A stretch of 64,000 bases of DNA. It comes from Gp7-AA6 sp036001245. GTDB lineage: Bacteria > Acidobacteriota > Thermoanaerobaculia > UBA5066 > Gp7-AA6. Positions 57,821-64,000 of this stretch are shown here, piece by piece. Within the stretch, counting starts at the first letter, position 1. Each line of letters begins with the position of its first letter. The position numbers and the translations under genes are program-made. The notes beneath the pieces are model-generated. The model was not told the DNA's origin, did not search any database, and worked only from the letters and a program-made list of their open reading frames with translations. Location: the NCBI GenBank assembly GCA_036001245.1, contig DASYUL010000132.1, positions 1 through 64,000 on the forward strand, read 5' to 3'.

Positions 57821-58464
57821 CGCCGCGGATCCGCGTGCTTCTCGCCGACGATCACACGATCGTGCGGCAGGGGCTCGTCGGCATCCTGAAGGCGAGCACC
57901 GACATCGACGTGGTCGGCGAAGCGGGCGACGGCGCGGAAGCCGTCGACAAGGCGATGAAGTTGAAGCCGGACGTCGTGGTCCTCGACGTCAGCATGCCGC
58001 ACTTGAACGGGCTCGAGGCGGCGCGCCGCATCCGGGAATCCCTACCCGGGACGCGCGTCCTCGTGCTGACGATGCACGACGACGAGGAGTACGTCCTCAA
58101 GATGGTTCGCGCGGGCGCCTCGGGATATTTACTCAAGGACAGCGCCGCGTCGGAGCTCCTCGCCGGCATCCGCGCTCTGAAGGCCGGCAAGTCCTATTTC
58201 GGACCGCACGCGACCCACGCCCTCGCGGAGGCCTACCAGAGCGACCGGCCGCTGCCCGAGGATCCGTTCGAGCGGCTGACTGATCGCGAGCGCGAGATCT
58301 TCCAGCTCGTGGTCGAGGGGAAGACGAACGCGCAGATCGCCGACATGCTGTTCATCAGCCCGAAGACGGTGGACAACCATCGCACGCGAATGATGGAGAA
58401 GCTCGGAGTGCACGGGACGGCGGAGCTCGTGCGGTTCGCGGCGAAACACAAGCTTTTGAGTTAA
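57817..58464 (+). CDS. NarL/FixJ-family response regulator
   Basis: This 215-residue protein starts at the GTG at 57817 (overlapping the kinase stop). The receiver domain (about 5–120) has acidic D11/D12, phospho-acceptor Asp57 (VVVLDVSMPH) and the Lys of YLLKDS. The C-terminal LuxR helix-turn-helix is LTDREREIFQLVVEGKTNAQIADMLFISPKTVDNHRTRMMEKLGV. It forms the output of the preceding kinase. The 3' terminal 108 bp (58357–58464) recur as fragments at 60575 and 61401. Confidence 0.95.
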   Translation: MTPRIRVLLADDHTIVRQGLVGILKASTDIDVVGEAGDGAEAVDKAMKLKPDVVVLDVSMPHLNGLEAARRIRESLPGTRVLVLTMHDDEEYVLKMVRAGASGYLLKDSAASELLAGIRALKAGKSYFGPHATHALAEAYQSDRPLPEDPFERLTDREREIFQLVVEGKTNAQIADMLFISPKTVDNHRTRMMEKLGVHGTAELVRFAAKHKLLS

Positions 58465-58690
58465 TCCCGGAACTTTCTCCCCCTCCACCGGAAGAGAGAG
58501 CCCGCGTGACGCGCCCGCTGCAAGCGATCAATTCCTCGCGAAGCGATCTCATCAACGTCGCGCAGGACCACGCCGCGCCGCCGGGATGTGACCGAGGATG
58601 TTTTCCCCAAAGAAGGAGTGATCTGTCCCGGCAGAAATGAGTGGAAGCCCCTATTGCGCTCTCGCGTTCCACGCCACATAAGTCCTGTGC

Positions 58691-59401
58691 ATGACGCGGG
58701 GGACCCGCTCCTTCCGCATTTCGCTTCTGCCCGGAACTCCGGGGGGCAAGCCTCTCGCTGACTCCGCTCGAGCAGGAGCACGGCAGCATCCTCGCGGCTG
58801 CAAGAAGACCGCGATCGTCCGCATCGACCTGACCGGCACGCGCCCGGCAAAGATAGACGAGAAGCGGAGCGGCTTCTTGAACCGCTCGACGGAACGGTTG
58901 GGTCAGACACTCGCGTTTCGGTTGACCGTCGCGTGCCTGAGACGCATTTCCCACTGGCGGGTGCCGCCGAACTGGTCACACCGAGACTGGTCCTGTGAAA
59001 TCCGCGGCCAAAGTGCGGCTGCAGCGTGGCAAGCCAGGTGCGACTACGACGCCTCGAGAGGCGTGCCGTTCGGAGTTTTCTTGCGAGAGCGCGTTATGGA
59101 GGGCGCCCTGGGAAGATACCGTCAGGAGTGGCGGTATGGCATCCGCTACGGCGCAGTCCTCGGGGAGACGAGCGGCGATGAGTCGCGCATCGAAGCGGTC
59201 GATTCGGACCTCGTCCCCTCTTTGCGCAAGGCCTTGAACCTTCTCCCCCCCGCCGACAAGCAGCTGATCGAGGATCTCTTCTGGCGGGAGCGAACCGAGG
59301 CTTCCGTCGCCGAGGGCATCGGAGTCAGCCAGCAGGCGGTGAGTAAGCGGAAGAAGGCGATCCTCCGGCACCTGCGCCAGGCACTGACTCTGCTTCCGTA
59401 G
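58691..59401 (+). CDS. Divergent sigma-70-family-like protein (start uncertain)
   Basis: The last roughly 155 residues look like a compact sigma factor. A region-2-like segment (RISHWRVPPNWSHRDWSCEIRGQSAAAAWQARCDYDASRGVPFGVFLRERVMEGALGRYRQEW) is followed by a region-4 helix-turn-helix (LPPADKQLIEDLFWRERTEASVAEGIGVSQQAVSKRKKAILRHL). The first 80 residues from the ATG at 58691 have biased composition and are probably not translated; a start nearer 58900 (no ATG) is likely. It may direct transcription of the small secreted protein gene downstream. It sits in the decayed region after the response regulator, so it could be a recent arrival or degenerate. Confidence 0.6.
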   Translation: MTRGTRSFRISLLPGTPGGKPLADSARAGARQHPRGCKKTAIVRIDLTGTRPAKIDEKRSGFLNRSTERLGQTLAFRLTVACLRRISHWRVPPNWSHRDWSCEIRGQSAAAAWQARCDYDASRGVPFGVFLRERVMEGALGRYRQEWRYGIRYGAVLGETSGDESRIEAVDSDLVPSLRKALNLLPPADKQLIEDLFWRERTEASVAEGIGVSQQAVSKRKKAILRHLRQALTLLP

Positions 59402-59892
59402 ATCACTAAAACGCTTGCGCGACGCGCGTCCCGAGCCCCCTTGGCTCGAAGCACCTTCCGTAAATCAGGTTCTAGTCGAATACGACTTTCATCGTATGAG
59501 ACCTTCGATTTCCGATCAGATCGGTTGTAAAGCGGCCGGCTCCGCGCAATTACTGAGATGTGACTGCGACCGACGAGGTGGAACCTAGACTGCGGATGTA
59601 TACGGAGAACGCCGTCCGGATCCTTTGCCTCGTAGGTCTTCTGGGCGAGCGTCAAGAGGTCCCGCCTGTGGGGGGAGTAGAGGGCGATCGGCTTCCGGCG
59701 CGCGCTCCATCTTGGCCCCAATTGGATGATGGTGAACGGCGGACTGCCGTGACACCACAGAGGAGGTCTTATGAACCGCTTTACTTAGTTCCAACCCTCG
59801 TTTCACGTGGAGGCCTCGCTCTCTACCCACACGAAAGGCCGTAGAGCCCAAAAAAAGGAGAAAACCACAGAGCCAAAAAAGAGGAGAAAACC
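59402..59892. other. 491-bp gap without a convincing gene
   Basis: A 94-codon open frame at 59560–59844 has no family resemblance and no ribosome-binding site, so I do not call it. The last 50 bp hold a duplicated ribosome-binding site. The promoter of the secreted protein gene should be here; none is clear. Confidence 0.5.
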
Positions 59893-59894
59893 AT
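59843..59894 (+). repeat. 26-bp tandem duplication including the ribosome-binding site
   Basis: Two copies (59843–59868 and 59869–59894), each holding AGGAGAAAACCA, differ at three or four positions. Only the second is followed by ATG (59893); the first ends CCAC. The A-rich composition contrasts with the GC-rich surroundings. Confidence 0.9.
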
Positions 59895-60411
59895 GCGACC
59901 AACCGCAACTTTCAGAATCGTGTTTCTAGTGGCTGCTCTCGTTCTCGTGGCCACAATGTTTAGCCCCGCCTTCGCAGCCGTCAATTTTCGGAAGGCTGGT
60001 TTTAGCGTTGTGACTACTACGGGCAGCGCCAATTTCGGAAAGCTCGACTGCTCCTGGGACGTCTCGGGTCTGGGGACCTCGCCAATTTACGTGACCTGCA
60101 CCGCTGCGACGGCGACCGCCCATTATCAATGCATCAACCAGGGGGGTAACCCGCCTCCCGGCCAAACGTCCACGGGGGCGATGCTCGACGAGACCGCAGG
60201 ACCCATCACGCCCACCAAGAATGGCCGCGCAAGTGGCGACGTATTCGTGTCGCCCCCACCGGGGACGGACTGCCACGACCAGATGGCACCAGCTCTGGTG
60301 GACGTGACGTATTGCGGTTTGACGATCGACGTCAAGAACTCAAACTCAGTGACCGCAACGCCTATTGCTAGTTTCCATTCCGACCAGTGTGTCAGCTCCA
60401 AGGACCAGTAA
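59893..60411 (+). CDS. Small secreted Cys-containing protein, unknown function
   Basis: The 172 residues begin with a signal peptide (MRPTATFRIVFLVAALVLVATMFSPAFA). The mature protein is beta-rich and Thr/Ser-rich, with Cys in LDCSW, VTCTAA, YQCIN, TDCHD, TYCG and DQCVS, enough for three disulfides. I do not recognise it. It has a strong ribosome-binding site and is followed by an intrinsic terminator (60509–60564), so it is expressed as a single gene. Base composition is somewhat lower in GC than neighbouring genes. Confidence 0.65.
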   Translation: MRPTATFRIVFLVAALVLVATMFSPAFAAVNFRKAGFSVVTTTGSANFGKLDCSWDVSGLGTSPIYVTCTAATATAHYQCINQGGNPPPGQTSTGAMLDETAGPITPTKNGRASGDVFVSPPPGTDCHDQMAPALVDVTYCGLTIDVKNSNSVTATPIASFHSDQCVSSKDQ

Positions 60412-60508
60412 CTGTAACTGTCCACATTACCGTTCCTCTATCTAAAGCCAGAGGAACGAACGACTGGTAGGTCGCCCCTCGACAGTGAGACGTCGCACAC
60501 GACCTGGA

Positions 60509-60564
60509 ACGCGCCGAGTCGTTTGTCGAGTTATTCGAGAACGAAAAACGGCTCGGCGCTTTTT
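60509..60564 (+). terminator. Intrinsic terminator downstream of the small secreted protein
   Basis: GCGCCGAGTCGTTT (60511–60524) pairs with AAAAACGGCTCGGCGC (60544–60559) with a G:U pair, followed by TTTTTC. It lies 100 bp after the gene. Confidence 0.75.
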
Positions 60565-60574
60565 CAGGGAAGAG

Positions 60575-60682
60575 AGCCCCAAGGCGGTGGACAACCACCT
60601 TACCCGCATGATGGAAAAACTCGGCGTCCACGGGACGGCGGAGCTCGTGCGGTTCGCGGCGAAACACAAGTTACTTTCCTGA
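60575..60682 (+). pseudogene. 3' fragment of a response regulator gene (copy 2)
   Basis: It encodes SPKAVDNHLTRMMEKLGV and then the same tail as the intact regulator through to KHKLLS and a stop. A 42-nt stretch (60629–60670) is identical to 58411–58452, while the upstream part differs at synonymous sites. It begins at the recognition helix, directly after a terminator. Confidence 0.9.
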
Positions 60683-61345
60683 ACGGTCTGAGTTCCAGTT
60701 CCCGAGAAGATCGGTCTTCATGGACCGTCGGCTTCAACGGGTCGGGGTCGTCCGATCCCGACGGCGGAGACACGATCGCGTCGTACACCTTCCGCTTCGG
60801 CGACGGCTCCACGCCGGTGACGCAGTCGAGCCCGACCGTCTCCTACACTTACGCGAACCCGGGCACATATCACGCGAAGCTCACCGTCACGGACTCCCGC
60901 GGTCTGCAGCGCACCAATGCCGCGAGCGTGGACATCCAGGTCACGTCTTCGCCGGCCGCCGACATGATGGTCGTGAAGACCGGGCCGGCGACGGGTCACA
61001 TGGGTCAGGCGATCACGTACACGATCAAAGTCACGAACAAGGGGCCGTCGGCGGCAAACGGCGTCACCTTGACTGACACCATGCCGAAGAACACGGGGTT
61101 CGGCTCGGTGAGCTCGACCCAGGGCACCTGCGCTCCGAAGCCACACTCTCAGCTGGTGGTCTGCAACGTCGGCGCGATGGCGAATGGGAGCACGGTCACG
61201 GTGACCCTCACGTTGAAGCCCACGAAGAAGGGGAGCTTCACCAATACAGCCTCCGTCACCGCGACGTCACCGAACGATCCGGTTTCCGGAAACAACACGA
61301 GCAGCGTCACCACTACGGTGTCGCTACGAGTTGAGTTCGATCTCC
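60683..61345 (+). pseudogene. 5'-truncated PKD + DUF11 surface-protein gene remnant
   Basis: A PKD-like domain (FNGSGSSDPDGGDTIASYTF … YHAKLTVTDSRGLQ) is followed by a DUF11 domain (MMVVKTGPATGHMGQAITYTIKVTNKGPSAANGVTLTDTMP … TNTASVTATSPNDPVSGNN). There is no start or signal peptide: coding-like sequence begins right after the regulator fragment. There is also no stop before the terminator at 61358; the frame stays open into the sulfatase-like gene. A lost stop or a frameshift would explain both ends, so it is probably a remnant. Confidence 0.75.
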
Positions 61346-61357
61346 AGGGGACGGGGA

Positions 61358-61397
61358 CGGGCCTCCGGGCTTTCGAGTCGGGAGGCCCGTTTTATTT
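61358..61397 (+). terminator. Intrinsic terminator after the PKD/DUF11 remnant
   Basis: GGGCCTCC (61359–61366) pairs with GGAGGCCC (61381–61388), followed by GTTTTATTT. Confidence 0.88.
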
Positions 61398-61400
61398 GCC

Positions 61401-61488
61401 AAGACCGTTGGACAACCACCGGACGCGCATCATGGAAAAGCTCGGAGTGCACGGGACGGCGGAGCTCGTCCGCTTCGCGGCGAGGCAC
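61401..61488 (+). pseudogene. 3' fragment of a response regulator gene (copy 3)
   Basis: It encodes LDNHRTRIMEKLGVHGTAEL and FAARH, matching the intact regulator tail, starting at the same recognition-helix position as copy 2 and again right after a terminator. It lacks the final codons and stop. Confidence 0.88.
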
Positions 61489-61725
61489 AGGGACAGGCAC
61501 GTCTCGGCGCCGCGAACGTGGCCTGGTCGCAACACAGGAGCCTCCGCCGGCGCTCCGCATGCCGCTTGGCTCCTCGAACCAGGCGGACGTCACCGCGGCC
61601 TTCGACGACACCTGAAGGGGCACGACCCGGAGCTCGGCGGAGAGCGCGCACCGACACGAGGGGGCTGCTCTTCGGAACGACCCGCGTTACGCGCGCTCCC
61701 GGAACGCGGATATCGTCTCTCGTTC

Positions 61726-63828
61726 ATGGGACGAGAGCGGAGGTTGAGGGTCATCTCTCTTCTTGCCGCTCTTGCCGCGCTCTTTCTCGCCACGCTCGCC
61801 TGCCGCAAGAATGCTCCGCCGGCCGCCTCGGCGACGCCCGTTGCTCCGAAAGCGTCGAGCGTCCTGCTCATCACCCTCGACACCCTCCGTCCGGACGCGC
61901 TCGGCTGGGTCGCGGGAAAGAACGCGACGCCGGCGCTCGACCGGTTCGCGACGGAAAGTTTCCGCTTCCCGGCGGCGGTGTCGTCCGTCCCGCTCACGTT
62001 TCCGTCGCACGCCTCGATCCTGACCGGTTTTCTCCCGCGTCGGATGGGGCTCACCGACAACGGGCAAACTCTCGGCGCAGCGCCGCAGACTCTCTCGGAG
62101 GTTTTCCGAGGGCGCGGATATTCGACCGCCGCGTTCGTCAGCGGATACCCGCTCTCTCGGGCGTTCGGTCTCGATCGAGGCTTCGACGTATACGACGACC
62201 GGTTCCCGGCCGGCGAAGGGGAGTCACTGGAGCGACGCGCCCCGGATACAACCGCGGCCGCGCTTGCGTGGCTCGCCTCCGCGAAGGCGCCGTGGTTTCT
62301 CTGGGTGCATTACTACGATCCCCACTATCCCTACGAGCCGCCCCGCGAGTTCGCTCGGCCGGGGGCGCGCGGCACCTACGATGGCGAGGTCGCATTCGCC
62401 GACCGCTCGATTGGCGAGCTCTTCGCGCGCGCCGAGGCCGCGGCCGGCCGGGAGCTGCTCACGGTATTCGCGGGCGACCACGGCGAGAGCCTGGGCGAGC
62501 ACGGCGAGGGCACGCACGGCTTCTTCGTCTACGACGCGACCGTGCTCGTGCCGCTCGCGTTCCGCGGCGCGGGCATCGCTCCCGGCGAGAGCGGCGCGCC
62601 CGCGCGCCTCGTCGACGTCGCGCCCACCGTCCTCGAGCTCGCCGGCGCTCCGCCGCTCTCCGGCGTCGACGGCGTGAGCCTCGTGCCGACGCTCCAAGGC
62701 CGCGGGCAGACGATTCCGGCGGCGTACGTCGAGACGTATCAGCCGTGGCTCTCCTACGGCTGGTCGCCCTTGAAAGCTCTCCGGCAGGGAAGCTGGAAGC
62801 TGATCGCGGCGCCGCGACCCGAGCTCTACGACCTCGCGCTCGACCCGCGGGAGGAGAAGAATCTTTTCGACACCGTGCGCGAGAAAGCGCGCGAGCTCGA
62901 GATGGTCCGGCAGCGGATCGAGTCGCTTCCGGCCGTCGGCGCCCCCGGGAGGAACGAAGACGCCGACGCCGTCGCGAAACTGCGCGCGCTCGGATACGTC
63001 GGCGCGGGAGGCGGAGGGAGCGAGCCACCGGCGACCGGCCTGCGCGATCCGAAGGACGCGCGCGCGCTGCGCGACCTGCTGACGCAAGGCGATCTCCTGT
63101 TGCGGTCCGGCAAGGCCGGGCGCGCCGTTCCGAAATTCGATGCCGTGCTCGCGCAGGACCCTGGCAATCGCTTCGCGTTGCTGCGGTCCGGCGCGGCGCT
63201 GCTGGCCGCCGGCGATCCCGCGCGCGCCGCGGCGCGATTGCAGAAGGCCGTGGACGCGAATCCGGGCCAGCCCGAGGCCCGCTCCGCCCTCGCGCGCGCT
63301 CTCGCAGCGGCCGGCCGTCCGGCGGAGGCCGTCCCGCACGCGATGGAGGTCGTGCGCCTCCAGCCCCGGCGCGCCGCCGGATGGGCGGAGCTCGGCTCCG
63401 CACTTGGCCGCGCCGGAAAGATCGCCGAGGCGGTGCGCGCGTTCGAGCGAGCCGTCGAGCTCGAGCCCCAGAACGCGGGATTCCTCGCTCGGCTCGCGTT
63501 CGCCGAGCACGCCGCCGGAATGATCGCGGATGCGGCGCGGGACCTCTCCCGCAGCGCGACTCTCACGGGCGGCGCGTTCGCGCACTCCGCGGCGCTCGGC
63601 GTCCTGCTCTTCGACGCCGGCCGGACCGAGGAGGCGCGCCGCTGGCTGGCCGGGAGCCGGCCGGACGATCCCGACTTCGCCGAAGCCCGCTTCCGTCTCG
63701 CACTCGTCGAAGTCGCCCGCGGCGATCGAGACGCGGCGCGCCGCGCGCTCGCTCAGGCGATCGCCGCGTCACCCGCTCTGCGCGCCCGCGCGAAGAGCGA
63801 CTCGCGCGTCGCAGCGCTGCTCCCGTAA
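61726..63828 (+). CDS. Sulfatase-fold lipoprotein with C-terminal TPR repeats, Thr at the nucleophile position
   Basis: From the ATG at 61726 the product has 700 residues. The lipobox is LATLAC (Cys26). The sulfatase/alkaline phosphatase fold (about 45–460) has metal residues in ITLDTLRPD (Asp52) and FAGDHGESLGEHG. At the nucleophile site the sulfatase consensus C/S-x-P-S-R reads TFPSH, with Thr91 and His95, so it cannot form formylglycine; Thr nucleophiles are known in LtaS and phosphoethanolamine transferases. TPR repeats span about 500–695. The frame is open upstream into the DUF11 remnant, but the lipoprotein signal marks the true start. It precedes a membrane protein gene by 2 bp. Confidence 0.88.
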   Translation: MGRERRLRVISLLAALAALFLATLACRKNAPPAASATPVAPKASSVLLITLDTLRPDALGWVAGKNATPALDRFATESFRFPAAVSSVPLTFPSHASILTGFLPRRMGLTDNGQTLGAAPQTLSEVFRGRGYSTAAFVSGYPLSRAFGLDRGFDVYDDRFPAGEGESLERRAPDTTAAALAWLASAKAPWFLWVHYYDPHYPYEPPREFARPGARGTYDGEVAFADRSIGELFARAEAAAGRELLTVFAGDHGESLGEHGEGTHGFFVYDATVLVPLAFRGAGIAPGESGAPARLVDVAPTVLELAGAPPLSGVDGVSLVPTLQGRGQTIPAAYVETYQPWLSYGWSPLKALRQGSWKLIAAPRPELYDLALDPREEKNLFDTVREKARELEMVRQRIESLPAVGAPGRNEDADAVAKLRALGYVGAGGGGSEPPATGLRDPKDARALRDLLTQGDLLLRSGKAGRAVPKFDAVLAQDPGNRFALLRSGAALLAAGDPARAAARLQKAVDANPGQPEARSALARALAAAGRPAEAVPHAMEVVRLQPRRAAGWAELGSALGRAGKIAEAVRAFERAVELEPQNAGFLARLAFAEHAAGMIADAARDLSRSATLTGGAFAHSAALGVLLFDAGRTEEARRWLAGSRPDDPDFAEARFRLALVEVARGDRDAARRALAQAIAASPALRARAKSDSRVAALLP

Positions 63829-63830
63829 GG

Positions 63831-64000
63831 ATGCCGAAGCGCCCGCGGAAAACTGCGCCGCCGGCTCGCGACCGGAGGTCCGTTCGGCTTATCGCGATCG
63901 CGATCTTCGCCGCGGCGTTCGCCGCCCGGGTCCTCTTCTGGCAGGCGACGCCCGACCGGGTTTGGGGCTGGACGGCATACATGAAGGCGGACGCGCCGCT
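63831..64000 (+). CDS. N-terminus of a polytopic membrane protein, possibly GT39/ArnT-like (partial)
   Basis: The first 57 residues start MPKRPRKTAPPARDRRSV and then a hydrophobic helix (LIAIAIFAAAFAARVLFW). The segment ends GWTAYMKADAP, similar to the first periplasmic loop of family 39 glycosyltransferases (which carries an Asp motif), but the fragment is too short to be sure. It starts 2 bp after the sulfatase-fold gene, implying one transcript. It is cut by the window edge. Confidence 0.5.
   Translation, partial: MPKRPRKTAPPARDRRSVRLIAIAIFAAAFAARVLFWQATPDRVWGWTAYMKADAP

Noticed and set aside
59560..59844. 94-codon open frame between the sigma-like and secreted protein genes
   Set aside because: No ribosome-binding site, no family resemblance, and composition like random GC-rich DNA.
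58465..60574. Integrative element inserted at the response-regulator 3' end with a complete att pair
   Set aside because: Suggested by the duplicated 3' end, but there is no integrase, and the synonymous divergence between copies points to paralogues rather than a recent att duplication. Kept only as one hypothesis in the findings.
60719..61076. Alternative plus-strand frame of 118 codons within the PKD/DUF11 remnant
   Set aside because: The PKD and DUF11 motifs are in the other frame.
1..64000. tRNA and rRNA genes
   Set aside because: I looked for T-loop and acceptor patterns and for conserved rRNA blocks and saw none. A covariance-model search would be needed to exclude an unusual tRNA.

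Overview
The window is high-GC, densely packed bacterial chromosome. It carries an OmpA-type outer-membrane protein, several lipoproteins and type IV pilus minor pilins, so the cell is Gram-negative. The mix of a radical SAM–DUF2344 fusion, DUF4331 proteins, a DUF885 peptidase, an S9 peptidase, an FHA/Ser-Thr-kinase-TPR island and a sulfatase-fold-TPR lipoprotein would fit an Acidobacteriota-like organism. That placement is an inference from gene content; there is no rRNA or tRNA gene here to anchor it.

Layout. 1–3 kb: end of a minor-pilin operon (GspH, PilV, PilW, PilX). 3.3–7.6 kb: a PTPS/QueD-like protein, a radical SAM fusion protein and threonine synthase. 7.7–13.5 kb: an interrupted rlmN, an alpha/beta hydrolase, a 2Fe-2S protein, OsmC, a Smr-domain protein and a GGDEF protein. 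13.5–20 kb: a metallopeptidase/ATP-grasp pair, a chalcone-isomerase-like protein, an FAD oxidoreductase and an OpuC-type osmolyte ABC transporter. 20–26.5 kb: two DUF4331 secreted proteins, a TPR lipoprotein, a ferritin-like Tat protein and an ECF sigma/anti-sigma pair. 26.6–38.6 kb: housekeeping and transport genes (S9 peptidase, PpiC, class 1 FBPase, LysM protein, YchF, Cax exchanger, M15 peptidase, APC permease, amidohydrolase). 38.8–46.6 kb: an SdrD-type adhesin, OmpA, a RAYT transposase flanked by its repeats, a dicarboxylate symporter and a DUF885 peptidase. 46.6–50.7 kb: a three-gene 4-hydroxybenzoyl-CoA-reductase-like molybdoenzyme behind a TetR-type palindrome. 51–58.5 kb: an RRM protein and a signalling island (FHA-GAF, Ser/Thr kinase-TPR, histidine kinase, response regulator). 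58.5–61.7 kb: a decayed stretch with a divergent sigma-like protein and gene fragments. 61.7–64 kb: a sulfatase-fold TPR lipoprotein and the start of a membrane protein.

The most unusual feature is not one gene but the boundaries between genes. About a dozen short, degenerate tandem repeats with a 7-bp period sit at gene junctions. In many cases they supply the stop codon, the last codons or the start codon of the neighbouring gene, and one lies inside the insertion that breaks rlmN. Alongside them is a second repeat system: REP-like palindromes of the GGGGTCA class flanking a RAYT tyrosine transposase, with a remote copy that supplies the end of threonine synthase, plus several other inverted repeats. 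A third pattern is 3'-terminal gene fragments (two copies of a response-regulator tail, one of an ATP-grasp tail), as if paralogues had been truncated in place.

Enzyme-level oddities are a PTPS homologue lacking the canonical Cys and His, a molybdoenzyme large subunit with Gln in place of the usual catalytic Glu, and a sulfatase-fold protein with Thr in place of the formylglycine Cys.
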